64,000 nt of DNA from Gammaproteobacteria bacterium 45_16_T64 (GTDB taxonomy: Bacteria; Pseudomonadota; Gammaproteobacteria; Pseudomonadales; Ketobacteraceae), in NCBI GenBank assembly GCA_002162955.1, contig MABD01000034.1, positions 1 through 64,000 on the forward strand, in the 5' to 3' direction. The notes below the pieces were generated by a model that was not told the DNA's origin, searched no databases, and saw only the letters and a program-made list of their open reading frames with translations. Made by a program: the position numbers and the translations under genes. How positions within the stretch are numbered: position 1 is the first letter of the stretch; each line of letters opens with the position of its first letter. Shown piece after piece: positions 34,683 to 42,769 of the stretch.

Positions 34683-37256
34683 TTAACGATATAAAATATC
34701 CGTGTTTTCATCGATAGATTTTAGATATTCAACCAATTGCTTTCTCTTAGACTTTCTCGTTAATGCATCGTATCCACTATCTCGACCCGCGGTTCTATGC
34801 ACCTTATCACTAAGAACACAAATCAGCGTCTCACAAGCACCATTATGATAGTAGGGAGGCGTATGAAGTGTTCCTAGTATCGAGGAGATGTTGTAACCGG
34901 ACCCTTTACCATCACCATCATAGTCAAAACCGAGTGCAGGCAGCCCTTTGTTGTCAATCTCAATCCCTCCAATAGCGGGATAACCTTCAATAGATACACC
35001 ACTACCCACTACGTTCAAATTGTAAGATCCTATATCGTTAAGAAATCGAGATAGATACTGAAATTGATTTGCGTTAGTACTCGCATCTTCCTTCGCAACT
35101 TCTGAGGGATCAGGCGGCGATACAAAATCTTTAGTACTTGCCGTCCACTTGCCTCCCTGATGACAGGTAACACAACCCGCTTCTTTAAACACCCTTTCGC
35201 CTTTTCTGACTTTTCGTTGGTTCAATCCGCCCACAACTGGCGCACCTACAGCACGTAATTCCTTTTTCATCATCGGTCGATTAGGGGTACGAACAGCGTA
35301 TCGTTGCCAATCTATCAGTGCGTCGTGCGACTTAACCAAAACATCGCTTCCAGGTAGTTGCACATAGGGTTGAGGTCTGTTGCTATTAGGTCGCTCGAAT
35401 TGGTTCAATACGCAAGCAGCCACCCCAAACACATCCCAATCACCCAGAATCAGACCATGATCAGGGTCAACTTTACTTTCCAAAAGCCCCGTAAGAGGAG
35501 GAGAATCAATGCACGGAAGAGGAGTCTCCAACCAGCCCTTACTAGAAACCAATCGAGTGTTAAAGTCAGCATCTTCTACTTCATCAAAAATGGCCGACGC
35601 GTTTATAATTTTTTGATCATAAACATCATGAGGGTTAAAGGTACCATTGATAGATAGCGTTTTTCTTGGGCCGGTTGCAAACTGCCATACAACACCATCA
35701 GTCAGTCCATCAGGGTGGCAACTAGCACAATTCTGCCGCCCTTTTTCTGACAAGCGATCGCGATTTGATCCTTCTGTGTATTCATCCGCAACAAAGTTCC
35801 CCCTTGAGGAAAAAAACATCTCCGCTCCGACTAGAATTATCTCATCTAATGAACCCGCTTCAGGTAAGTCAGTCGTGCGAATAACCTCAATCACTTCGTC
35901 CTTCTTAAGATCAATTACAGATACATTTCTTGAAACATAATTTGATACATAGGCCTTAGATCCATCTTGAGTAATCGCAATACCGACAGGATTTTTTCCT
36001 GCATTTTCGCCGCTGGTCGACGGATTATCAGGATCGTTAAGGTCAATGTATCGAGTGGTATCACTATCGTTTGTAAAATCGATATTTCCATAGGAATCTA
36101 CTAATAATTTGACAATGATATCGCTACCGGCTGAAACAACATACGCGCTTCCAGGACCTGTACCAGTGCTAAACCCTATATCGATGGGGTTCGCAAAATA
36201 CAGTTCCTGTTTTCCGAGCTCTGGGTCTCTAGCGCCCAAATGAATATTAAGTGCCCCAATAGATCTATCATCACCACCAATATCATCGATCACGTTCACA
36301 AACGATTGAGTAATTGTATCAAAGCTCTGCGGACCCGAAGGTGACGCGGCTATGTTCGGCAAATAGGCTTTATCTCCCCTAATCACGATACTACTAAGTT
36401 GATTGGGAAATGCATAGGTATCACTATTGCTAGCATCCTTAAAGCCAGTGATCTGAGTTTCCATTGAAATCGTAGACAAAGGATTCAACTTAACTTTATT
36501 CTTACCATTTTTCACAATCTCCAGCTTACAAACTATACCTTCCTTTCCGAAATCATCACGCTGAACGCCTTCGTCCGTGGTAAAGGACAAATATCGAGTG
36601 ACATAAAGATATTGTCCGTCCTTTGTAACCGCGAGAGCCATAGGTTGAAAATGCCGCTGTCTATCACCAACATTACAGATGCTTTTTCGAAGATTAATCG
36701 CTCCCACAATATTATTCGTTTTTGTCGATATTATCGAAATGGTATCCTGACTGCTATTGGCAACAAATACATTATCCCCTTGAGGATCTATCACCACACC
36801 TTTTGGCTCAGACCCCGTTATTATCTCTCCTCCATAACCCGCCATCACATCAGGTACTGCCACAAAATTATCTACATTACTGTTTTTCACAGAAATCACT
36901 GATATCGAGTTTCCGGCCGAATTCGCAACATAAACGTGACTTCCACTCGGAGTGATTGCCAAACTTCTTGGCTCATCCCCAACGGCGATAGTGGATATAA
37001 CATCATTAGTATCCGTTCGAATGGTGGTAATTGTATCCAAATCGGGATTTACCACCCATAGGAACTTCCCATCTTGCGTCAGTGCCGTATTGGTTGAATG
37101 GGTTGCAGATTCATAGGCTACGCCGTCATTGTCTATGTCACTCGCTAACGACACATCTATGCCTAATGGTACTAACATGGCACATATCGATAGATATAGA
37201 CTTTTTGCCACCTTTTTCTTTGATGTATTCCTATTATTCCTTTTTCGCCTTAGCAT
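34683..37256 (-). CDS. beta-propeller fused to di-heme cytochrome c
   Basis: An 857-residue exported protein. Signal peptide at about residues 20-39. Residues 50-490 hold YncE-type propeller repeats (HVYVANSAGNSISVISV, NVFVANSSQDTISIIST). The C-terminal third has two c-type heme motifs, CASCH (about residue 510) and CVTCH (about residue 700), and a TPPYYHNGAC segment typical of MauG/cytochrome-peroxidase-like proteins. This suggests a periplasmic redox enzyme that passes electrons while the propeller binds substrate or a partner. Ribosome-binding site GGGAG precedes the ATG. The fusion is uncommon in my experience, but not checked. Confidence 0.85.
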   Translation of the reverse strand: MLRRKRNNRNTSKKKVAKSLYLSICAMLVPLGIDVSLASDIDNDGVAYESATHSTNTALTQDGKFLWVVNPDLDTITTIRTDTNDVISTIAVGDEPRSLAITPSGSHVYVANSAGNSISVISVKNSNVDNFVAVPDVMAGYGGEIITGSEPKGVVIDPQGDNVFVANSSQDTISIISTKTNNIVGAINLRKSICNVGDRQRHFQPMALAVTKDGQYLYVTRYLSFTTDEGVQRDDFGKEGIVCKLEIVKNGKNKVKLNPLSTISMETQITGFKDASNSDTYAFPNQLSSIVIRGDKAYLPNIAASPSGPQSFDTITQSFVNVIDDIGGDDRSIGALNIHLGARDPELGKQELYFANPIDIGFSTGTGPGSAYVVSAGSDIIVKLLVDSYGNIDFTNDSDTTRYIDLNDPDNPSTSGENAGKNPVGIAITQDGSKAYVSNYVSRNVSVIDLKKDEVIEVIRTTDLPEAGSLDEIILVGAEMFFSSRGNFVADEYTEGSNRDRLSEKGRQNCASCHPDGLTDGVVWQFATGPRKTLSINGTFNPHDVYDQKIINASAIFDEVEDADFNTRLVSSKGWLETPLPCIDSPPLTGLLESKVDPDHGLILGDWDVFGVAACVLNQFERPNSNRPQPYVQLPGSDVLVKSHDALIDWQRYAVRTPNRPMMKKELRAVGAPVVGGLNQRKVRKGERVFKEAGCVTCHQGGKWTASTKDFVSPPDPSEVAKEDASTNANQFQYLSRFLNDIGSYNLNVVGSGVSIEGYPAIGGIEIDNKGLPALGFDYDGDGKGSGYNISSILGTLHTPPYYHNGACETLICVLSDKVHRTAGRDSGYDALTRKSKRKQLVEYLKSIDENTDILYR

Positions 37257-37280
37257 TATTATCTCCCTCTCGTTAAGTTA

Positions 37281-37320
37281 CATTCGTTCCCTATGAACTA
37301 CTGCTAATAGGGAACGAATG
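37281..37320. repeat. intercistronic perfect inverted repeat
   Basis: CATTCGTTCCCTAT (37281-37294) and its exact inverse (37307-37320) with a 12-base centre, between the flavin reductase stop and the cytochrome-fusion start. Confidence 0.8.
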
Positions 37321-37358
37321 GTAATGCTATTTAACTACTCTCAAATAGTCCGTAATCA

Positions 37359-37844
37359 TCACGCTGTGTATGCCAGGCCCCGATAACCTCCTTTGTAGAA
37401 AATCAAGGGTTCGTCATCCTCTGTACATTGAAAATCAAGCACTCTACCGAATATGATGTCGTGATCTCCTGCTGGTATTGTTTTCCATTCTTCACACTCA
37501 AATTGTGCGATAGAATTCCTTACAATGGGTAAGCCGGAAGCAGAAATATAGTATTCATGATCCATCATTACGTGGTCGCCCGGCTTTGCATAACGATTCG
37601 ATATCTCCACCTGATTCTTTGATAACACACTTATGGAATACTGCCCCAACTGAGCAAACACGTCATAACATTGAGACTCTTTTTTTATACTCCACGATAC
37701 GATCGAAGGATCGAGTGATACTGAGGTAAACGAATTTATCGTCATTCCGATTGCACGATTATCGTCATTAAAAAAGGAAACTATACAGACTCCCGTTGCG
37801 AAATTCCCTAGGGCATTCCTAAATCCTCTATCACCAATACTCAT
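37359..37844 (-). CDS. flavin reductase (HpaC-like)
   Basis: A 161-residue NAD(P)H:flavin oxidoreductase of the HpaC/DIM6-NTAB family. Typical phrases are GNFATGVCIVS at the start, GMTINSFTSVSLDP in the middle, and HDIIFGRVLDF plus PLIFYKGGYRGL at the end. It makes free reduced flavin for a partner oxygenase. It lies 58 bases downstream of the halogenase-like gene and is probably its reductase partner. Confidence 0.9.
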   Translation of the reverse strand: MSIGDRGFRNALGNFATGVCIVSFFNDDNRAIGMTINSFTSVSLDPSIVSWSIKKESQCYDVFAQLGQYSISVLSKNQVEISNRYAKPGDHVMMDHEYYISASGLPIVRNSIAQFECEEWKTIPAGDHDIIFGRVLDFQCTEDDEPLIFYKGGYRGLAYTA

Positions 37845-37902
37845 AGTTCATCTCCCTATATATAGGCCTTATGTATAGGCACTATCTAACACCGATTAAT
37901 TG

Positions 37903-39405
37903 TTAACAAACCGAAACCTTTGGGTGCATACCAAACATTTTGGGGTCACCAAATTCACGATAGTTATAGGGTTCCATATCTTCTCGTATGTATAGATTCA
38001 GCATCGCTATTTCGCTATCAATAACTTCTTCTCGTGATTCCCATTCCATCACTTTGTCATATATAGTGCCAAATTTATCGACGAACCCTTGATCACCTGC
38101 GTTAAGTAACAAACTGGAAAGGTCCATCCCCTTTTTAGCACCACCGTTTGCAAGAAAACTCTCAGCTCCCATAAAACAAAGAGAACAGTAATGTTTAAAT
38201 ACGTCGTAGTGTTTAAAGCTCTTATACATGCCATGAATCATCTTTGAAACGTGGAGGTACTCTTTTTTCATCGCTAACTCGTAGTCCAACAAGTTATCTC
38301 GTGTAAACCTATTTCCCGGAAAAACTCGCTCATGAAGAATGTCCGCTAAACGATGTATAGCAATGAACGAGCTCGCCAACCCCGTACTAAACCAGGCATC
38401 TAATCCATATGCAGAGGCCGGCAGCATGGCCCACCGATCACCCACCATTTCACTGTTGTAGTATTGCATTCTTCCTGTTTTAACAAACGGCCTGACATTA
38501 TCAGAGTGCCTGAGTAAGTCCATAATTATGGGATACTGCTCAATCACGCTCCAAAACTCTTCTTCTGCATCAATATCGTTCATCGGATATTTATCAATAT
38601 CCAAGTTAAGCCCTACGCTAGTAACACCATTTTCGAATGGAATTACCCAAACCCACCCACCGTCAAAACAGTGGTGCTGCGTCGCACGAGCTCTTGGGGC
38701 GGGCGATCTATCTACAAAATTGTCATCCTCGTTTAGCTTTTCTTCAAAATCACCCACATTTTTGAAATGGCTAAATATGCTTCTACTTTTCAAAGGTATA
38801 TTTAGATCATCCCCCTGAACTTTAAGATCGAATTTTTCACCGATAATCGACCTAAATCCAGTACCATCTATAACAAATTGCGCGTCAATGTCTAACGATT
38901 CTCCCTGTTGATCACAAGAAATAAGAACATTCTCTGACGAAAAATCAATATTTTCAACTGATGTATTCTCTAAATAAATCACTCCGTATTCTTGGGCGAT
39001 CTTAACCATATACTCGTCGGAATCTGATCTAAAGTATTGCGCATCGACCTCAGGTGTTTGCACAATAAATTCAGGTATTTCCCCATCAAGAGAGACACTT
39101 TTCTGACCTTTTTCATGTATATAATAATGAAACAGTTCTTTCGGCCCACAGTGAATATCTAATTTCGATTCTTTTATTTTATCGTACGTGGAGAACCTGT
39201 CGAATTCAGGAATATCATAGATCTCGCCTAGATGTCGTATTTTCTTGCTTGTTACCGGCGTCGCGGATTCACCTATTGCGAATCTAGGATGCGATCCCCT
39301 TTCTATAAGAGCAACACGATATCCCAACTTTGATAACACCAACGCACACGCACTTCCGCCAAGACCACTTCCTATCACAACAATATCGAATTTTTTCACA
39401 GTCAA
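37903..39405 (-). CDS. flavin-dependent halogenase-like enzyme
   Basis: A 500-residue FAD-dependent oxidoreductase. GSGLGGSACA (residues 12-21) is the FAD fingerprint, GESATP (about residue 45) follows as in two-component halogenases and monooxygenases, WVWVIP (about residue 252) matches the WxWxIP signature of flavin halogenases, and DAWFSTG (about residue 345) fits the second FAD site. A halide-binding/catalytic Lys could be in TSKKIRH just after GESATP, but I cannot be sure. So it is either a FADH2-dependent halogenase of free substrates or a related monooxygenase. The flavin reductase gene is next door. Confidence 0.75.
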   Translation of the reverse strand: MTVKKFDIVVIGSGLGGSACALVLSKLGYRVALIERGSHPRFAIGESATPVTSKKIRHLGEIYDIPEFDRFSTYDKIKESKLDIHCGPKELFHYYIHEKGQKSVSLDGEIPEFIVQTPEVDAQYFRSDSDEYMVKIAQEYGVIYLENTSVENIDFSSENVLISCDQQGESLDIDAQFVIDGTGFRSIIGEKFDLKVQGDDLNIPLKSRSIFSHFKNVGDFEEKLNEDDNFVDRSPAPRARATQHHCFDGGWVWVIPFENGVTSVGLNLDIDKYPMNDIDAEEEFWSVIEQYPIIMDLLRHSDNVRPFVKTGRMQYYNSEMVGDRWAMLPASAYGLDAWFSTGLASSFIAIHRLADILHERVFPGNRFTRDNLLDYELAMKKEYLHVSKMIHGMYKSFKHYDVFKHYCSLCFMGAESFLANGGAKKGMDLSSLLLNAGDQGFVDKFGTIYDKVMEWESREEVIDSEIAMLNLYIREDMEPYNYREFGDPKMFGMHPKVSVC

Positions 39406-39487
39406 TTCCTTTTCTAAGTATTACATTACGAACTGAACATCATTCCCTCATGATGCTCCCGTTTTTTCACACCATTAAACGTCACAA

Positions 39488-40531
39488 TTACACCGAATTT
39501 GGTTTTCCAGAAATGTCACTATCTTTCGATGATCTTAGTTTATTTCCCATCGATCTTAGAAATTCTAGAAATATCATCGTCATCCCAATCGCCAAGAATG
39601 TCGCAAATATTCCGATAACTTTTAGCTCGTGATACTCTTCTATACACATCCATACATATTGAAAAACACACAATACTGCGACAAAATACAACGTTATTTT
39701 TCGACCCACGTAACCAACAATAACCACACCTAACGGCGCCCCCAAAATCACTACAGGCGCAGCAGCCAGCCAATTACCGTAGACTCCAGGATAAAAATCC
39801 CCTGCAACATATTTCGTAAATACCGCTACTATAGACGTAAAAGCCATAATGATAACGGAGGTTGGTATCGCGATTTTCAAATCAGCCCGAAATAGTAATA
39901 CCAACGCACAATACAAGATCATGTCGACACCTACGCCAGTAACAGACGTCATAAAAATAGTCGCCAACAATGACAACAGAAGCCCTATCGTAAAATCGAA
40001 TTTCTTCTCGTAACTTCCACACCCTATGTTCTTTGATATTTCGTTAACCCGAAACAGATGCAATACACCAAAACTCGCCCATACGATAGAAAATATGAGC
40101 TTAACCCATAGTTCATCGAGATACGGCGCCACATAAATTATACCAATGGGGGTCCCTATCAAACTTCCGAATATCGCACCAATCAATATGTTCTTTGCAA
40201 CAGCCTGTCTTCGTACAAAAATTAGGATACTAGCACTCGTCATTCCAATTGCCTGGATTACAAAACTAAAATCTCGACCCAGTGACGAAGGCATTTCATA
40301 CCACATAACCAGAACAGGAAACCCAATCGTCCCCCCTCCCATTGGCGTGGCACCTGCAGCATAACTTCCCAGCGCCATTGCAATGGAAATTGGCCAGTGC
40401 TCCACTACTTTATCCCAATCATTTTGCCCTACAACCAGCAGAACCCATATCGTGTAGAAAACACCAAGCCACAGAAACCAAAGCCAGACATAAGCCTTAG
40501 GTTCCGATTTCGTCAGGTAACGATCTTCCAT
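39488..40531 (-). CDS. TauE/SafE (TSUP) family permease
   Basis: A 347-residue inner-membrane protein with about eight to nine helices and the family's two related halves (GAIFGSLIGTPIG; LGAPLGVVIVG). TSUP proteins export or import sulfite, sulfonates or other organic anions. I start at ATG 40531; a GTG nine bases upstream is in frame. It is the second gene of the minus-strand unit, after the diiron-oxidase gene and a stem-loop. The cargo is not known. Confidence 0.85.
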   Translation of the reverse strand: MEDRYLTKSEPKAYVWLWFLWLGVFYTIWVLLVVGQNDWDKVVEHWPISIAMALGSYAAGATPMGGGTIGFPVLVMWYEMPSSLGRDFSFVIQAIGMTSASILIFVRRQAVAKNILIGAIFGSLIGTPIGIIYVAPYLDELWVKLIFSIVWASFGVLHLFRVNEISKNIGCGSYEKKFDFTIGLLLSLLATIFMTSVTGVGVDMILYCALVLLFRADLKIAIPTSVIIMAFTSIVAVFTKYVAGDFYPGVYGNWLAAAPVVILGAPLGVVIVGYVGRKITLYFVAVLCVFQYVWMCIEEYHELKVIGIFATFLAIGMTMIFLEFLRSMGNKLRSSKDSDISGKPNSV

Positions 40532-40549
40532 ATGCAACACACACCGATA

Positions 40550-40586
40550 ACCGAATATAGTGTGAATTTTCCACCCTATATTCGGT
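40550..40586. repeat. intercistronic inverted repeat
   Basis: ACCGAATATAG (40550-40560) and CTATATTCGGT (40576-40586) pair perfectly over 11 bp with a 15-base loop, between the diiron-oxidase stop and the TSUP start. Confidence 0.75.
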
Positions 40587-40612
40587 CATTTCCCTATGAT
40601 TATTCTACCCGC

Positions 40613-41632
40613 TTAGTTAGCGGTATTAAGTTCTGAATCGACTGCACTTATGCTTGCGTTAATTTCTTCTAATTCCTTACGATTCGATTCGATTCCAGCC
40701 ATAATTCCGTCGTATACCCCAGCACGAGCTTCTAACATCCTCATCGCTCCTGTATAAGTATCATTGAAATCCTCCACAGATTTCAGGTAGGGAATACCGG
40801 CAGCAAACCATCCATCGCCATGCGCCTCATCCAATTCGCAATGCACCACAAAGAATTCAACTAATTTTTCACTAAGTCCTCTTCTACGAAGATTTGCCAA
40901 TATCCGCTTCTGTTGCGCAGGAATACTGAGTTCAAGAGCACCCATCCCACCCAACCCAAAGGCCAAGCCATCTGCAAACCAACACAGGTTCATTTTGGTA
41001 TTTAGCAGATTAAATGTTTCCGGATTCCAATCTTCTTCTAGAGCACCACCAAAGTGATCCATCAACGGTTCGAATAAATTTGGGTGTGCCTTTGTAAAAT
41101 CACCTTCTCCAAACTCGTCATGAAGATTTTCATATAGTTCTTCACGCATTTCGAAAGGTACCACAAGACTGTATGCGGCCACATGAAGGTGAAACCTCTG
41201 CATATTGACGCGATAATTCGAAAGAAAATATCGCATTTCTTCCTTACTAATATCGTCATTATCAAAATAGGAAAAAAGTGGATGACTATTAACCCTATGT
41301 TCAGATATTTTTATCTTCAACCAGCTAACAAATTCCTCTGCATCAGTTAATTCCGCAGGAGAAACATAGCTAACTAAAATATCCTTTTCCACTTTCTCAA
41401 TTACGTCTCTAATTTTCCATTCTTCAGACGCCCCCCCCACACCCAAGGAGTACCCCTTCGTCATCAATTTATTATTTAAATGGAATAACGTACGCTGAAG
41501 CTCCACCCATAGTTCACCGCCTTTGTTTTCAAGCGCTTCTCTGACAATCCCTTCGAAGTCACTGATATGTCGAACTGATTTGATCAGTTCCAGCTTTGTA
41601 CTCTCCAACAATTTTGAATCTTCGTTTCTCAT
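40613..41632 (-). CDS. heme-oxygenase-like diiron oxidase 1
   Basis: A 339-residue helical protein of the heme-oxygenase-like diiron oxidase (HDO, 'iron-containing redox enzyme') superfamily. Ligand motifs visible: HDEFGEG (about residue 178) and HCELDEAH (about residue 252), which fits the H-x3-D-x2-H signature of this fold. Known members (UndA, CADD, BesC, SznF) use O2 to desaturate, cleave or decarboxylate acids and amino acids. A strong AGGAGG site precedes the ATG. It is the first gene of the long minus-strand operon, behind a palindromic operator. Substrate unknown. Confidence 0.85.
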   Translation of the reverse strand: MRNEDSKLLESTKLELIKSVRHISDFEGIVREALENKGGELWVELQRTLFHLNNKLMTKGYSLGVGGASEEWKIRDVIEKVEKDILVSYVSPAELTDAEEFVSWLKIKISEHRVNSHPLFSYFDNDDISKEEMRYFLSNYRVNMQRFHLHVAAYSLVVPFEMREELYENLHDEFGEGDFTKAHPNLFEPLMDHFGGALEEDWNPETFNLLNTKMNLCWFADGLAFGLGGMGALELSIPAQQKRILANLRRRGLSEKLVEFFVVHCELDEAHGDGWFAAGIPYLKSVEDFNDTYTGAMRMLEARAGVYDGIMAGIESNRKELEEINASISAVDSELNTAN

Positions 41633-41792
41633 TTGAACCTCCTGGTATTTTTGAATTTACTAGCCATCCTGAAGCTAGCAACAGGTGTGCTTCTAATTAC
41701 GCCTTTAATATTGAAATTTAGGCTGACATTATTCGCAAGCTAACTGTTATTTCCATCTTTTGGAATAAGCAGCTCATCGAATGAAACCGAAC

Positions 41793-41826
41793 GTTATAAT
41801 ATACAGATCTGTCTGTCTATTATAAC
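41793..41826. promoter_or_regulatory. palindromic operator A, upstream of the diiron-oxidase operon
   Basis: The 17-base arms (outer GTTATAATA) are inverted copies with three mismatches around a perfect ACAGATCTGT. The 16-base core ATACAGATCTGTCTGT recurs with two changes as operator B at 42654-42669. A minus-strand TATAAT overlaps the outer arm, so a bound repressor would cover the promoter. Confidence 0.7.
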
Positions 41827-41980
41827 CTCAAAAAAATGTTACGTGATTATCACTTTTGATGTTTCCCGCAATTACTCTATCTGCTGTAATAATTTGTACA
41901 TATTTTGCACGTACATTTTCTATGCAGCGTTACTAAGTCTCAGAGTTCTATGAAAACGACAGGCTAGCCGTCTTTAAGAT

Positions 41981-42007
41981 ATTTGAGCTACAGAACGTAG
42001 CTCAAAT
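41981..42007 (-). terminator. stem-loop after the TetR gene
   Basis: ATTTGAGCTAC / GTAGCTCAAAT, an 11-bp perfect stem with a 5-base loop, 34 bases downstream of the TetR stop. The U-tract is weak, but it probably ends the tetR transcript. Confidence 0.6.
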
Positions 42008-42041
42008 AAAGAGGAGATAAATCTAATTACTTTGTGAGGCG

Positions 42042-42596
42042 CTAATTCTTTACTAGTTCTTTAACATAAGACCAAGCGATATCGACATTTTCTGCAGTTT
42101 CTGAATGGTACATATTAGATTTAACCGTTAACCCGTCAATCACCACCACAAGGTATGACGCTAACTTTTCCGTGCGTGATATACCAATATCGCTAAGTAT
42201 CTCCGCAATAACACCTTTCAACCACTCTCGGTATCCCTGTGATACATCACGCATCATAGAATCATGCTCTGAGAATTCCTCAGAGGCTTTAATAAACATA
42301 CAGCCATGGAAATTGGGCTCACCAAACCAATTTCCATACCAATCAAATATCGCTTTTAGCTTTTTAGTAGGTGATCTATGTCGGGAAATTGCTTCCAGAA
42401 TACTCACCCTCAATTCTTTATCTCGTCGAACAAGCACGCTTTCAATCAAATTCAATTTTGATGGGAAATATTTGTAAAAAGTCATCTTTGCCACATTGGA
42501 TTCTGCAATAATCCTGTCTATGCCAACAGCATGATAACCATGCGCTGAAAATAGTTCCGTTGCAGTACGCAATACAGCTTCTTCTTTAGTACTCAC
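42042..42596 (-). CDS. TetR-family repressor of the diiron-oxidase genes
   Basis: A 184-residue TetR regulator with the usual helix-turn-helix (about residues 24-46; AVGIDRIIAESNVAKMTFYKYFPSK). The start is a GTG at 42596 with GGAGG upstream. It is divergent from the second diiron-oxidase gene, sharing a 173-base control region with operator B, and lies upstream of the long operon with operator A. Very likely it represses both units and responds to a pathway metabolite. Confidence 0.9.
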   Translation of the reverse strand: MSTKEEAVLRTATELFSAHGYHAVGIDRIIAESNVAKMTFYKYFPSKLNLIESVLVRRDKELRVSILEAISRHRSPTKKLKAIFDWYGNWFGEPNFHGCMFIKASEEFSEHDSMMRDVSQGYREWLKGVIAEILSDIGISRTEKLASYLVVVIDGLTVKSNMYHSETAENVDIAWSYVKELVKN

Positions 42597-42653
42597 CTAT
42601 AACCTCCAAAACCTAACTAAAGTTTATTGAATTATATACTACCCCGACACATA

Positions 42654-42669
42654 ATACAGACCTGTCTGA
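42654..42669. promoter_or_regulatory. operator B between tetR and the second diiron-oxidase gene
   Basis: ATACAGACCTGTCTGA matches operator A's core at 14 of 16 positions. A minus-strand TATAAT at 42631-42636 gives a likely tetR promoter next to it, so the site could control both divergent genes. Confidence 0.7.
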
Positions 42670-42769
42670 CTACTGATCATTACACATACATATTTCTGTA
42701 ACATATCTAGTTTAATTTTCAGCCACTCCAATGGATATTATTTGTACTATTAAATAAGGGACTAATTTC

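Larger units (their letters stand above)
41633..42041. other. promoter region of the minus-strand operon
   Basis: A 409-base gap. It holds a palindromic operator (41793-41826) with a TATAAT-like sequence overlapping it on the minus strand, and an 11-bp stem-loop (41981-42007) after the TetR gene. No gene was found. Confidence 0.6.
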
